A stretch of 64,000 nucleotides of DNA from Takakia lepidozioides (lineage: Eukaryota; Streptophyta; Takakiopsida; Takakiales; Takakiaceae), in NCBI GenBank assembly GCA_030704615.1, contig CM060734.1, positions 20,522,001 through 20,586,000 of the forward strand. The letters run 5' to 3'. Below the pieces are notes generated by a model, which did not search any database, was not told where the DNA came from, and saw only the letters and a program-made list of their open reading frames with translations. Numbering within the stretch: position 1 is the first letter of the stretch; each line of letters begins with the position of its first letter. The position numbers and the translations under genes were made by a program. This document shows, in pieces, positions 1 to 11,946 of this stretch.

Positions 1-1263
1 CACCAACAACGACACGTTAGTTCCGGATATTATCCCATCCACGAACAATAACTGACTCCATTTACGCAGGGCGCCAGTTTCCTGATACAACTCACAAGAA
101 TAGTTGCCTACCTTGCAAGTCCTGGCAACCACCGCTTCCACCAAGCGACTGATGGTATCTTCCGACAGCTCCGTGGTTGCCCGAGTCATGTTCAATTGTC
201 GAGGTTTTCTCACTTCTTGGCCATTGCCCGGGCTCCCCCAATTGAACACACTCCTCAAGGTTGCCTTCTGTCCGCCATAAGTCGCTCCACCCCCCCCTTT
301 TCCTTTCGAAGCACCGGTGCCGCCTTGATGTGTGAAGGCCCTCCCTTCGATTTCCACGTGCCGTTGTCGCCGCGTGGCCTATCCCACTTCTTTTCCGGTC
401 GGAAGGAGTCACCTTCCCGCCGGGTCTTCTTGTGGTTCAGCTCCGTACGTCCTTGTCTCTCACCCCTAGAGACATCCGAGAAACATTCAGCCCTCTCAAT
501 TGCCTCGTTCAAAGTCTTGGGTGGCTTCTTCTCCAACTTCCGCCTGGCCCATGGGCCAGTCCCACCACAAAGTTGAAGACCATTTCTGGTTCTGCCATGT
601 CCCGCGACTTCGAGCAACAGCACATTGAAAGCCTGGACATACCCCCGAATGTCATTTGTTTGCTTCAAATTCCTCATCTTGTCCCGGGCAAGCCAGGATG
701 CGTTGAGGGGCACAAACTGTCTCTTCATCAATTCCTTGAACCCACTCCAGTTCAAGGTTTCCGGCTTGGGCCTCGTTGTGAAGGCGTTTCTACCACCATT
801 GTTGAGCATAGCCCCTCAAATAGGTGGGAGCCACTTCCACCCGATCCTCGTCACTCAATTTGGCCGCCCGGAAGTACTGCTCTAGCTCCAGGAGCCAGGT
901 GTTGAGTGCCTTCCGATTTCGAACGCCCTCGAAGGTGCCGGGTTCCTTAGGCTTCACCTTAAACTTTGCCTTAGTGGAAGTGGCATTAGCCGCCTTCAAC
1001 GCGTCTTTCAACGTCCCGCCAAACTGCGCCAACAACCCTTCCCAAAAGCTGCCGGCATGGGAGGCATCTCTTGGTTTGTCGGAGCTCTCAAGGATTCCTC
1101 GGCTCCGACTCCTCGGATTCCTCCCGCTCCTGAGCGGCCTCGTTTTCGGAACATTCATCGCTTCCTCAAACGGCCGCCTCGGTGACACGTCGCCCCCATC
1201 GGGCTCACCAGGATCATCATCTTTTGGGCCGTTCCGCTTTCGCTTTGGCTTGCCCGACCCCAT
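1..1263 (-). pseudogene. E1 Ty3/gypsy gag to protease start (partial, frameshifted)
   Basis: Capsid/nucleocapsid polyprotein of a conventional Ty3/gypsy retrotransposon, read on the minus strand. The likely start is the ATG at 1263 (MGSGKPKRKRNG), 42 bases inside the primer-binding site. The first part contains the usual retrotransposon gag signature ending in YLRGYAQQWW near 795. A stop and frame change near 790 follow, and the domain resumes with FKELMKRQFVPLN and a typical tail ending near 255 (TLNEAIERAECFS). In a third frame, 1-250 reads as the start of the aspartic protease (ELYQETGALRKWSQLLFVDG), and the window edge cuts it before the DTGA catalytic motif. Pol would lie to the left. 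The frame changes make this copy inactive. It is unrelated in detail to the methyltransferase elements below. Confidence 0.8.
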
Positions 1264-1304
1264 GATGAGGCCAACCCCAAGGACGATCGCGTACTGAACT
1301 CTAA

Positions 1305-1316
1305 GCTCTGATACCA
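1305..1316 (-). promoter_or_regulatory. E1 primer-binding site, initiator Met tRNA type
   Basis: On the minus strand the 12 bases TGGTATCAGAGC lie two bases inside the LTR end. This is the standard plant initiator-methionine tRNA primer site. It contrasts with E2, E3 and E5, which lack any such site. Confidence 0.9.
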
Positions 1317-1318
1317 AG

Positions 1319-2043
1319 TGTCGCGCACCTCACTTCGGTAAGCTCCCCTTCAAGTCATAGTTACTCGCTTTGATGCACGCGCCTGATTCCCAACCCGGCC
1401 GCCCGGGCCGACTTGGAGCTTCGGCTGCTCACCGGGACATAACGGTCCCCCTTCACTACCCTCTCGACCCTCCACCTATTTGGGACTAGGAGAATTCCCT
1501 TTGGTAGATGGCAGTCCGGAACAGCTCCCCACTCTTGGTCGCTTTCCGGCTCGCTCGCTTACTCACTAGTTTTTGGTCACCAACGGGCTTGCACCGTTCT
1601 CGGGGTTACTACTCCTATATATACTTCTGTAGCTGTCCGCGGGGGTTTCACAACCAGCCATGCCATTTTATGGCGAACCACCACGAAGACCCTCGATTCC
1701 CGGTGGTGAGTCGCAGTGAGTCTTGGCCCACTCACCGCGGCCCCAATGGACCGTGATGAGTCCCAAGACTCCCCACGACTCCCACCTCGAGGTCTCCACC
1801 CCATGGTGAGTCCTATGCCACCCCCACTAAGTCCCGCTAAGCTACCACCACCCCTTGTGGAGCCACCCCCACTGCAACCCGGTGTGCAGGGCTCCACCTA
1901 GTGAGTGCCTCCGCCTCCTTGAGTGCCTTGGGCACTCAAGGGTGCTTCAGCCCCCCCATACCTATCGCTGCCGCTGCCCCCCACCACAGGGGCAGCCCCT
2001 CATGTGTCCCGACCCCCTGCCCTCAAGGCAAAGGGCCGCGACA
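1319..2043 (-). repeat. E1 5' LTR
   Basis: The ends are inverted copies of TGTCGCG (1319-1325) and CGCGACA (2037-2043), giving a 725-bp LTR next to the primer site. A TATA-type box reads on the minus strand at about 1612-1623 (TATATATAGGAG), which predicts a transcript start around 1585-1590. The right edge abuts terminal block A of another element, so E1 inserted into that element. The partner LTR lies outside the window, so target duplications cannot be compared. Confidence 0.75.
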
Positions 2044-2546
2044 TGTTGTGTGTTTTTGGACAACGATGTAGTTGTGTAGCGATATGTATGCGCATGACAG
2101 CTGTCAAGTTATTTCACCACTAGTGTGAAACTAGCTAGGAAATAGCTAGCTTTTACATATTGACATTTGGGACTAGCCCAAGTGTCAATCCAGGGGTCAA
2201 TGCAGATTTGGGCCCTGGAGTGGTTATCTTCACGGCAAGCGCGGGGAGGCTCATCTTTATCGAGTTGAGCCTCACCGCCTAGCTATGGCGCCGTAGTATG
2301 GATTCCCCATAGCATGGGGTGTATTTGGCTTGACTTTATATGAGTGATGATTTTATGTGCAAAGTTTGTGAGCTCGAGAGAGCTTGTATTCTTCTTATTT
2401 ATCATTGTGGTGGACTAGTTACTGCCATAGTGGGCAGCATAGTGGCAGCCTAGTGATTGGACTAGTGGCTGGACTAGTGGTATACTAGTGTGTGGTGTGG
2501 TTTTGGACAACGATGTAGTTGTGTAGCGATATGTATGCGCACGACA
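2044..2546 (+). repeat. E0: 3' terminal block A-gc-B-A of a methyltransferase-family element
   Basis: Remnant of the right end of an element in the E5 family. The parts are: end of A1 (2044-2099, cut by E1), the dinucleotide gc (2100-2101), B (2102-2404, from TGTCAAG to TTTATCA) and A2 (2405-2546, ending GACA). The same order occurs at 48701-49393. B carries the family hairpin with a loop differing by one base (TCTTTATCGAGT). The rest of E0 would lie left of E1, outside the window. Confidence 0.75.
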
Positions 2547-5506
2547 AGGGAAATGGCATGTTTATTGGGTTTGTATATGAGTGAGTTGGAGTGACTATGT
2601 GCAGGGAAGGGTGTCCCACAGCAAGTGTAAAAACTGGCGCTATGAATGTTGGTAAGTACCAATTAGGATTGCCTGGGGGGGTTCCAGTGGTGAGTGTAAT
2701 TGGCCAGGAGCGTGTTGAGTGTACGTGTGGTGGGCCGCCCAGAATGTTGCGTGTGTGTGTGTTATGACGTAGGTAGTACGTAGCTTTTGAAATGGAGTGA
2801 AATAAAAATTGGTGGGAGAGATGGGGTACGAGTTGATTTAGAAGAGGCAGAGTAGTTGGTTGTGGGTTTATGGATGCGCTGTTATGTAGAGAAATTAGGC
2901 ACGTTTTGAAAACCATTTCTCACATTAGGCAGCTTCATGCTATAATTTTTTAGAATTAGGCACATGAGAAGATAAAACACTTATTTTCTTAAGAATAAAA
3001 TTACAAAATAGACACCCAATGCCCATTGGCCCTTCCACGCTCCAGCTACCTTTCATTTCCTTTGAAACCCTAATATGATGACATTGTGGAGTCCATGCAA
3101 GGGCCTTTCGAAGTTACATGGAGCTCTCGCAAATAGATTGCGATTTTTAGGAAGTTATTTCTGCACGCATATATTTGTATTGATTTTTGTTCAATGAAAT
3201 TTTGATCTTATTACAAACAACATGTTGCAAGTTTTTTGCTGGAATTTTTGGGCATTAGGCACTTTGGTCCCATAGTTTCCGAACAATTAGGCCAAAATCT
3301 GAAAAATTCACAGAATTGGTTAGGCACTTTCATTTTGAATTAATTATCACCTAAACGGTTGTCCAGGGACCGTATGTAAACAGAGTGAGAGCTGTTTTTT
3401 TGGGGAGAAGAGCCAAGGGAAGAAGCCATGCGGCTGGAATCTTGTAGGTATTTTGGACTCTCTCTCTCCACTCAGAGTGAGTGGGTGCTTTTGAGGTCCT
3501 GAATTGCTGGTCCACCATCTAAATTGGAGGGAAAGAGGTAGGGAGTAAATGAGCAGTTTGGACTCGCTCTCTCACACTGCCTCCACCCAGAGTAAGTGCA
3601 CCTCAAAGTATTGCCCCACCATAGAACAAGCTTTCCAGGGAGAGAGGAAGTAATGGGGACTGCAGGGCCTGCCGCTGTCTGCCACTGCAGAGCAGCAGCT
3701 TGAGGGCCCACACTTCCTGCCTCCCCCTTGAATCTTGGTATTCCTCTGCGCAACGTACTGTGAAGCAAAGTGTGAAGAAAGTATAGTAAAGAGAGCATGA
3801 TTCTTGAGAGAAGTGTTGTTGGCGAGAAGATGTGGGCTAAATCTGGAGTCAACTCCAAGTTGCAAAGTTGGGGAAACTTTGAAAGTGTGTTTGCAAGTCC
3901 ACCCATGGAGGGACCCACATGACTGCACGTTGAAGCCATGTAGCCTTAAATCACCTGCCACGACCAGTGTTGAGGCTGCTAAACTAACCAAGAGTTTCTG
4001 CTCGCTAAACCCTAATTACTTTTTTTTCTTAAAAATAAAAGGGGAGGAAGGCAGGAAGCCCTGTAATTCATATTAAAAGGTGTCCTGGAAAAAGAAAACT
4101 TTGGCCTGATCCAAGAAACAAATAAAAGCAAAACAATAAGATATGGGTTTATGTACTTTTGTCCATAGCTGAAATGGGTTTTTCCTTTCTTCCCCCTTTT
4201 CGTCAATGGTGTTCTGTCTCTCCAAGGAAATGATGAGCTCTGTGTGAACGCTCTGGAGTCTGGAGGCACTTTGGAGTAGATGATAGAGCCGTTGTTTTGC
4301 ATAGTAAAGCACCTGCCCGAGGAGTTTCCACGATTTTTAGATCTGCCCTCAGGCTCCGGCGGGTAAGGTCAGTGTTAGTGATGCACAATAAGACTATGTT
4401 TTCTCGCCGTTCAAATAAAGTTTTCCCAATTTTCTAATTGACTGGCCGGACGTTTATAATCCCTATGTGATCTCTGATTGGGACTAGGGGATTTCTATGA
4501 CGTCTCACTGGGATCTTCAAAAAGAAAAGTCTACCTGAAGATTCGGGAGAAGTTTCCTTCATTTATTTTAGGACCATGAATTGGGCTGCGTCACTTTGGG
4601 GGAGTTTGATGGATGAGCATGGCCAAACACTTCATTCCATGTATCATGTGGGAATGCATCAATAAAACAGTTTACAGCCAATCACACACCCCCACTATGA
4701 TGTCACTGTTAGCATCTTCACCTTCCACATTTGCATTAGGGATATCAAATCAATGAGAACCCGTTTGAGGGTAAAATCCGGATATAGTGTGCATGGTTAG
4801 TGCCAGGTTCCATGGGCACTCCCAAGCGCCCCTACGTGAATCGCCCCTAGGCTTGAAGAGGCGCTACTGGTTTGAGATAAAATTTTCTGTAAGGGGCACC
4901 CCCCACCAAATCACCCCTTCCTAAAAGGGGCGAAAAAAGATCTCCTTTCAGGAGGGGCAATCCAGTTTTGCGGCACCCCTTGCTGACTAGGTTTTCTTTT
5001 TCCTTGTAGCAGGCCTGCAGCCTCAGAGAATGTTATTGCTTTTTATGGAGAGTTACAGAGATGTTACAAGCGGAATGAATTATGACAATTTCGTCGTAAA
5101 CCTAATTTAATTATCATGGGGCCCACATGGCTATTGGTGCATGATTTATCCTTATTGGGCTGGAAGGTTTCCATGGAACCACCCCCTCCCGATTTTAAAG
5201 GGCGATTCCCTCCTGTCGGCGATTGCTTGGCGGAGCGATTGGGAGTGCCCATCGAACCTGGGCTAAATAAGGCATGGAGGCAAAAACGGAGTTTAAGATG
5301 GAGGTTCTTGTAAGGAGAGAGGGCTCCCCCTTCTGGTTACATGTGAAACGACACTCTCTTCATATTCTTGGAGATTACACTTACTTGTGCATCCTTGTCA
5401 GGAGGTTGCAAGGAGCTTCTCACAAAGTATGGCTTTGCATTGCCGCCGTGGTCTCACTGATTTGATGAGAGTGCCAGTCTGCATCGTAAGGTAGAACTCA
5501 CGAGCT
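2547..5506. other. No recognisable gene
   Basis: AT-rich sequence with only short unsupported ORFs on both strands. Two clusters of the word ATTAGGC spaced about 30 bases apart lie at 2894-2960 and 3254-3325. A purine-rich stretch with several GT donor-like sites lies at 3370-4050, but no exon chain could be built and no protein family is recognisable. Confidence 0.5.
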
Positions 5507-5827
5507 TCATCTTCGGCTTCGTCGTCCAATATCTATGGGGGAGGCTGTAGCTTTGGAGGGATGGAGAGCAGGCGCATGTGGCTGCGTGGAGAGGAGCGGA
5601 ATGAAGGTTGCGGAAGCACACTCGGTAGTGTCAGGAGCGCTGCGCATGGGCCGCACGCAAACGTGGAATGACGTAGCAGATGTGAGCTGGCCGATGGCCT
5701 CATTCATAGCCTGCACATGCGCCTCCTGCTCCGTGGGCCCAGGCTTGCCTCCCTTGCCTCCCCGGCCCATCCCATGGCTGCGCCCGCCGCCTCTTGTTTT
5801 AGCCTTCACTCCCGCATCTATGGCCAT
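5507..5827 (-). CDS. Hypothetical 106-residue ORF, possible exon
   Basis: Unrecognised. From the ATG at 5827 the minus strand reads a basic, Gly/Arg-rich N-terminus (KTRGGGRSHGMGRGGKGGKP) and then a neutral helical stretch (EAHVQAMNEAIGQL). The second half looks less protein-like, so coding sequence may end at a splice site near 5665, where the sequence is CACGTTTGCG. The plus strand is open over the same span, which weakens the case. No neighbouring exons were found. Confidence 0.2.
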   Translation of the reverse strand: MAIDAGVKAKTRGGGRSHGMGRGGKGGKPGPTEQEAHVQAMNEAIGQLTSATSFHVCVRPMRSAPDTTECASATFIPLLSTQPHAPALHPSKATASPIDIGRRSRR

Positions 5828-6926
5828 AATTCCATGCTCTCTTAAACCTTCATAATGCTGGATACCATAAGTTCATGCTTCCTATAACCCTGAGAATACT
5901 CAAGCTCATTATCAATGGCATTGCATTTACGAGAGGTGCCACGAAAGCTGCTCATTCCTAAAGGTCAAGTTCGTAAGTCAAATGACCACTACCTACTACA
6001 GGCCTGCAGCTTCGCGCGTCCCTTCTTCAGCTATATCCTCGCACCCTCTTCTTCTCTACACTCCCTTTACTGTTCCTATCTCACAGGCTCGTCATCCAGC
6101 TATCAAATCCATTTTTGAACCCCAACATCATCGGTGTTTTGGAGTTGACGATGCACACCAAATCCACAACAACTTTCTAATTTAGTTTGTGCGTCCAGCT
6201 CAAGGACCAGATTCTAGCCAGGCTCCACCGCCAAATCCCAGGTTTCCGAAATAGGGGTTAGTCCTCACCAAATCTATAAGTTTTTCATATCCTCACTCCC
6301 AAGGTGTACCACATTTCGTCTCAACCAATGTTGGACATAAGGGCCTGGCAGGGTATCACCTCAGGTATCAAGTATCAACCTGGGTATTAAATAACCGGCT
6401 GGTATTGGGTGTTGTAATATTAGGGTTAATGACCGGACCTGGTATGGGCAATTCTAATACCTATGTCAATATGTAAAGCAGTTTCATTCGCCCCGGTTAA
6501 TTCTAGAGTGGTCCAGTAATTAGCGTGGTCCAGGAGTTAAAAGAGGGGGCCAATATAATAAGGCCACATGTATTAATTAACAAAATGAAGGGTCCGAAAT
6601 AAGACGGCAGGAAGTAGCTATTAAATTGGGGACAGGTGTCAAGTGGTGGGAGTGGGCCAGGTTATGGTTAGGGTCTACCATGTGTCCCGCCTTTCTAGAA
6701 GGGTCCCACCGCCCTCACATGGTATGTATAGGAGAGCCGGGCTCTTCCTACTTAAGTAAGTAATTACTTATTAAATTAGTAGTTTATTACTAGCTAGGGG
6801 GCTATGCAGACGTCAATACCCTGCATAGGCTAGTACTGACAAAGGCAATATCCGTGCAATACCCATTTAATATGGGAAAAAAGAAGGACTATACACATGG
6901 TATCAATATATGAATAGAGACGTTTG
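5828..6926. other. No recognisable gene
   Basis: No ORF of interest, no tRNA-like or inverted-repeat structure seen on either strand. Confidence 0.4.
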
Positions 6927-7120
6927 TTTTGTTTTGTAGATTTGAGATGTCCCCAACCGCGAGGCCCCAGCCCTGGTGCTTGGTACCGTTGGAAAGCCCT
7001 CGACGAGGAGGGGTGCACGGGCTTGGTCTCATGATTTTTGGACCTGCGGTGTGGGAGATGTGGAATTTCAAGTACTTTGGGTCGCTGGAAATTCCCGAAA
7101 ATAGCAAAGTGGGAATTCGT
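6927..7120 (+). repeat. Dispersed repeat R2, copy 1
   Basis: About 190 bases beginning with a run of TTTTG units. It is clearly similar to 18822-19010, sharing the words TGGTGCTTGGTACCGTT and TTTTTGGACCTGCGGTGTGG (T for one C in copy 2). The two copies lie on opposite sides of E2 in the same orientation. Identity of the parent repeat is unknown. Confidence 0.6.
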
Positions 7121-7205
7121 GGGACACTCGAGAGGAGAGATATCAAGGGAAAGGTCTCCGGCTCAAATCTGGTCGTAGACTCTGTGGAAAAAAAATGCAT
7201 TTGGT

Positions 7206-7262
7206 CTTAGATGACATTGGACCCTTGGGCCAACAGTAGAGGCTACTACCTCAAACTTGCAG
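7206..7262 (+). repeat. Truncated SINE head
   Basis: The stretch around TTGGGCCAACAGTAGAGGCT matches the A-box region of the SINE at 18278, then stops abruptly where the truncated 3' end of E2 begins. Only the head is present; there is no B box. Confidence 0.5.
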
Positions 7263-8274
7263 ATACCACTACCAGGTTTGGGTCAATCCTGCCATCGACA
7301 TTCGGAAGGTGACATGGCGCACAGTTATGCACATGGTCCTTCCAAGTTATGCCATCCCGACCCTCCAAGATCAAGACGCCTGAGGGCAAGACCTCTCGAA
7401 CCCTCAAAATAACTTGTCATGCAGTCACATCCAAGGTCGTAGGAGCAGTCTGCTGCAGATAGACATAGTCACCAGGGTTGAATCTCCGAACCCCAGGACG
7501 ATAGCCTCCACCACGTATGGTAGCATACCTCAACGTATCACGATGTTGTGCAATGACAAGGTTCTCGAAAGCCATGGGCATGACTTTCTTGAACAACTCT
7601 GCACGCTGATCACATGCACGTGCCCACACGTCCGGATCGTCGAGGTTAAGAACTGTAGCAGCTTCTCTACGAATGGATGTAGGCAAATCCGGCTCTCGGC
7701 CAAAGAGAAGAAAGTATGGTGAGAAGGAGGCAAGTGATGCTTGCTTGCTGAACCTGTAGCCCATGGCTAACCAGGGTAATTGAAGGTCCCAATCTCCTAG
7801 GTGTCCCTTCTGCAAGTCATACTTGCGCAAACCCCTCTTTACTGTCTGAACAATTCTCTCTGCCAAGCCATCGGCCTCAGGATGATCTCGAGAAGTGGTA
7901 CGGTGGTCTATCAAGGCCTTGTCACACAAAGCCTGAAACTCCCCCAAGAACTCTCTCCCTTGGTCCGTGAGTACCTCAGCTGGAGCATCGAAGCGGCTAA
8001 GTACACAATCCAAGAACGCATACGCAGCTCCCTCACTAGCCTTATCAGGCAACGGAACCAACTCGATCCACTTGGAGAAGTGCTCCACCATCACCAAAAC
8101 GTACTTGTTGTGACGCATGGTCAGTGACAACGGCCCTGCGAAGTCAATACTCCACCTGTAGCCCAATCCCATGATCGGAAGAGGGTGCAATTGTGGAGTA
8201 GGGGCGTTGAATGAAGCACGCACCCTGTCACACACCATGCACCTAGCCACAAATTGTTGCACCTCTGTGTGCAT
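7263..8274 (-). pseudogene. E2 integrase (DDE) with C-terminal domain
   Basis: Retroviral-type integrase core. The zinc-binding HHCC region (HEELGHFGVRR, then CMVCDR) spans 8380-8220 across a stop. The catalytic core reads DFAGPL (first Asp), VLTDQGREF (second Asp) and the DHPEADGLAER segment with the catalytic Glu. The C-terminal part continues through the GGGYRPGVRRFNPGDYVYL motif. A stop follows 'APTTLDVTA' near 7417; degenerate coding similarity continues to 7263, where the element is cut before the PHD finger present in E5 and E3. Confidence 0.85.
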
Positions 8275-8295
8275 ACCACGCCACCAATACTGCCC

Positions 8296-10073
8296 CTACA
8301 GTAGACTATGAGTGCGTCGCACCCCAAAATGCCCCAACTCCTCATGGGCATGCCGCACTAACCGTGCCCGTTGTGTTGGGTGAGGCACAATCCTCACTCG
8401 ACCATCCTCCCACACTCGGAGCAGGTGTGTCCCCTCCCACTTGAACCTCTTGGCTCGTTGTAGGATCCGATCCCTCTCCTTGGCAGTCACAGTGGCTGCC
8501 GTGTCTCCAGTGCGAATAGTCCAACACAGCTGAATCCTCATGTATATCTTGGCGCCACCTTGCTCATTGCTGGCCTCAGGGTCCTCAGACACTTGATCTA
8601 CAATCATCCCTATTGCAGGTCCAACCTGGCCTTCCGCTGCCAAGATACACAGAAATGCAGATGCATGCCATCCGGGCACCATCTCCTCATCCGTCTCACC
8701 ATGCCACCGAGCTCCAGTGTCATCCTGTTGGCTTGTGCATGGATTGCGACTCAACCCATCTGCATTGCGATTGACCAAACCCGGTCGATGCACAACCTGA
8801 AAGTCATACTCTTGAAGGATGAGTGCCCACCGTGCAAGCTTCCCCGTAAGCTTGTCTGACTCCATCAACCACTTGAGTGGTTGGTGATCCGTGACAAGGG
8901 TGAAGAGATTGTCATATAGATAGCACCTGAAGTGTGTCACGGCACACATTGCAGCTAAGCATTCTCCTTCATATGAGCTATACTTAGACTCTGCCGCGTT
9001 GTTCGAGCGACTAGCATAAGCCACTACGAACTCTCTTCCCTCATCATCCACCTGTGTGAGCACCGCTCCAAGCCCCAGCATGCTCCAATCTGTATGCAGC
9101 TGAAAAGGACGCCCCCTGATAGGTCGTCTCAAGATGGGCACCGAGGTCAACCTCGCCTTGAGCTCTTGAAAAGCTTGTTCTTGCTCATCTTCCCACTGCC
9201 ACTCCTGGTCCACCTTGGTCAGCTTGGTTAGAGCCTTGCAATGGCACTAAATCCCTTAACAAACCGTCTATAATAGTTTGCTTACCCCATGAAAGCTCGA
9301 ACTCGGCTCACATCCGTGGGGCGTGGAACTTGTGCAATAGACTTTACCTTAGTCTGCTGTACCCCCAATCCTCCAGGATATATCATGTGACCCAGATACT
9401 CAATCTGGTTGTGGAAAAACTTGCACTTTCCCGGATGTAACTTCAATCCGTGCGCCCTCAAGCGCTCAAATACCCCCTGAAGGTGTCTCTCATGCTCTTC
9501 CGTAGCACTAAAGATGATGATGTCATCTATGTAGCACCGAGCAAACTCCACCCCTGCTAGAATCCTGTCCATGACTCTTTGAAACTCAGCAGGAGCGTTT
9601 TTAAGCCCAAATGGTAAGAACCGCCACTGGTATAGGCAATTCTTCTCGTGCTCATTGATCCCCCAGAATGTCATCTTCTGCTTATCCGCCTCCTTGATCG
9701 GCAACTGATGATATCCGGATCGTAAATCCAACGTGCTAAAGACCTTGGCATGCCCAATGGCATCAAAGATCTCCTCTAGTGTCGGCATAGCATACCTATC
9801 GGACTTGGTCTGACGATTTACAGGCCGGTAATCACCGCACATACGTCTCTCCGTCCAATTGCCATAGACATCATTTTTGGCTGGCATCACTGTGGTTGAA
9901 GCATACTCTCCCCAAGATAGCTCCACCAAACCAGCCTCCCAAAGGTCCTGAGTTCTTATATGAATCAAGGACCTCTCCATGTCACTGTATCTATAGGGTC
10001 TCCGAAAGATTGGCGTGTCAGTAGCCAATTCAATGCGAATCTCTTGACCCTTCAGTGCTCTTAAGTCCTTCAA
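8296..10073 (-). pseudogene. E2 reverse transcriptase and RNase H
   Basis: Ty3/gypsy polymerase. The fingers region includes RRPYRYSDMERSL, the palm has LDLRSGYHQLPI and the catalytic YIDD box near 9530, and the thumb ends RVRAFMG at 9282. A stop and short gap separate it from RNase H (9213-8700), which shows the HTDWSMLGLGAVL catalytic start, SSYEGECLA and TDHQPLKWL. A connection segment follows to 8296. Gene order and the YIDD motif match E5 and E3. Confidence 0.9.
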
Positions 10074-10535
10074 ACTGAAGGCAAAGCAATTCCTGTAAGC
10101 CCTCAGGAACCACCGTATACGTCATCTCTCTCCTCCGGTGACAATGGGTCCAATGTCAAGCTCCCAATTGTCCTCCGTAACTTCAACCTTAAGTCCAGTG
10201 GGCTTAGAGGTAGAGGACGCATCCCGTGGTTGCTATGCCGCAACCTCTTGAGCAGTACTCCCTGCCTGCTCAGTCAATGACAAGGCCTCATCCTGCCCCA
10301 TCCTCTCATCCTTGAGGACCTCATCAACCCGAGAAGAATCCCCAACCTCATCCATCACAGCTGCCTTGGCTGCCAACTCCTTCTGAACCTCGAGCACCTC
10401 CCACGTGTGCCATGGATGCGGCCTGCACCTCGTGGTCCTCACCTGCTTGCCCCCACTCACTGCCTGTACCGTCTCGGTAGGCAGGGAGACCATGAAGGGA
10501 AGTGTACTCCGTACTCTGCGCTGCTCGGCCATAGC

Positions 10536-11946
10536 CAAGCTGATAATCCAGGTCAAGCAATTGAGATCCATTGCTTGCCCCAACACTTGACGACGTGATG
10601 CCTCAGAAAGAGATGGCACCGCCGTGGTACCAGTAGTAAAACCCATTGCCCGCTCACACTCGTCAGCATTGGGCTCCACTAATTGTTGCAACTGGCTATC
10701 CCACAAGAGGCCAGGTCCACCATCCCGAAAAGCATGGGATCCTAGGAAGCTGAGCAGTATAGGTAATGCTGCTCGTGGTTGACCCACCCTGTTGACCACT
10801 GCCAAAGGCGAACGGTCATCGTGTCTCACACGTGAGACTGCCTCCCTGTGTCCAAAATGCTATCCACTGTGAGGTGTGCTGGCCGCTGCACTCCATCAAA
10901 TGCACGCTTGAGCAGTGCGGGTGGCATCAAATTAGTCCACCATAGCCGTGGACGATGAGCCCATGACCCCACTGCAGCTGCATCCAGCAACACTGCTGAC
11001 CCAAGCCACGACCGGACTTGACAGCACACTGGCCATCACCCTGGCCCAAGAATCACCCATCAGTGGCACATTCTCCAAGATGTATGCTGGAGATACAGCT
11101 TGATGAAGCTGCAAGTGGCGCAAAACCCGCACCATCTCCCAAAACAGACCCGTCCTCGAGTCTCGCAATCCATTGCCATGCCGGCTGATGAATGCCCTTG
11201 GCAGGGCCAACCTGCCACTACCAGATCAATGGAGCCAACCCGCTCCAAATCCTGCACCCCCAGCAACGAAATGTCTGCTGGCAAGGCTTGTTGGTATCCA
11301 CGAACTGCAGACACTGGCAACAAATCAGGGTACTGCTGTACTAACTGAGCAACATGGCGCAATGAGACGCATCGTGCAGTCTCATCCCTCTCCACATACA
11401 GCTAATGTCGAACTCGTACACCTGCTTGCAGTATGCAGCCAATCCAGTGCTGATCCCGCCAAACAAGTCTAAAAGGCATATGCCTTCATCCGGGCACTGC
11501 CACACAAGAGGTGTGGTGTCCAATGGCGACAACTGAGGTGGTCCTGGTGCAATTACCGCACTCTCCTCTTCTCCTGACGGTACGAAGGCCTCTACCCAGG
11601 CTTGTTGTACCCGTCCATCAGCAGCCTGCTGCAAATCCTTGCTCGTACCCCATAATGGAGTGTGAGCAACCATGGCAGGCAACTCCACCGTACCATGCAT
11701 GTCATCCTGCTCTGCTGGAGGTGGCACATCCTCTGCATGGGCATTGCCTTCCAGCAACTCTCCAGGCCAACTAACTGCAGCTGTAAAGGCAGCTAGTGTT
11801 GGCATCTTGCCCCGCTGGGCAGCCGCAATACCCCCAATGAATGTCACAGAGAGCTGTGCACGACGACCATCCCCTGACTGCCATCCAGGCCTGTAGGATG
11901 CTGACTCCTCCCAAAAGTCCAGGGTGAAGCCCATGGGATATAACAC
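10536..11946 (-). pseudogene. E2 DNMT3-like cytosine-5 DNA methyltransferase domain
   Basis: C5 methyltransferase domain between protease and reverse transcriptase. Motifs in order on the minus strand: I, LDLFGGISTGLA near 11490; II-like YVERDETA, as MERDETA at 11395; IV, GWPCQGHS with the catalytic Cys near 11215; VI, ILENVPLMGDS near 11070; VIII, HRPRLWWTNL near 10950; IX/X, ECERAMGFTTGTT followed by RRQVLGQAMDLN near 10650-10550. GISTGL, the position of GLFWEMVRVL and the C-terminal ERxxGF/RR..LG block resemble DNMT3 more than MET1 or CMT. About 150 residues of linker precede motif I. The domain is spread over at least four frames, so this copy is not functional. A linker to the RT follows (10535-10074). 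Confidence 0.85.

Noticed and set aside
3472-3991. Two overlapping minus-strand ORFs (139 and 155 residues)
   Set aside because: Different frames over the same bases, no family resemblance, no splice logic; probably chance.
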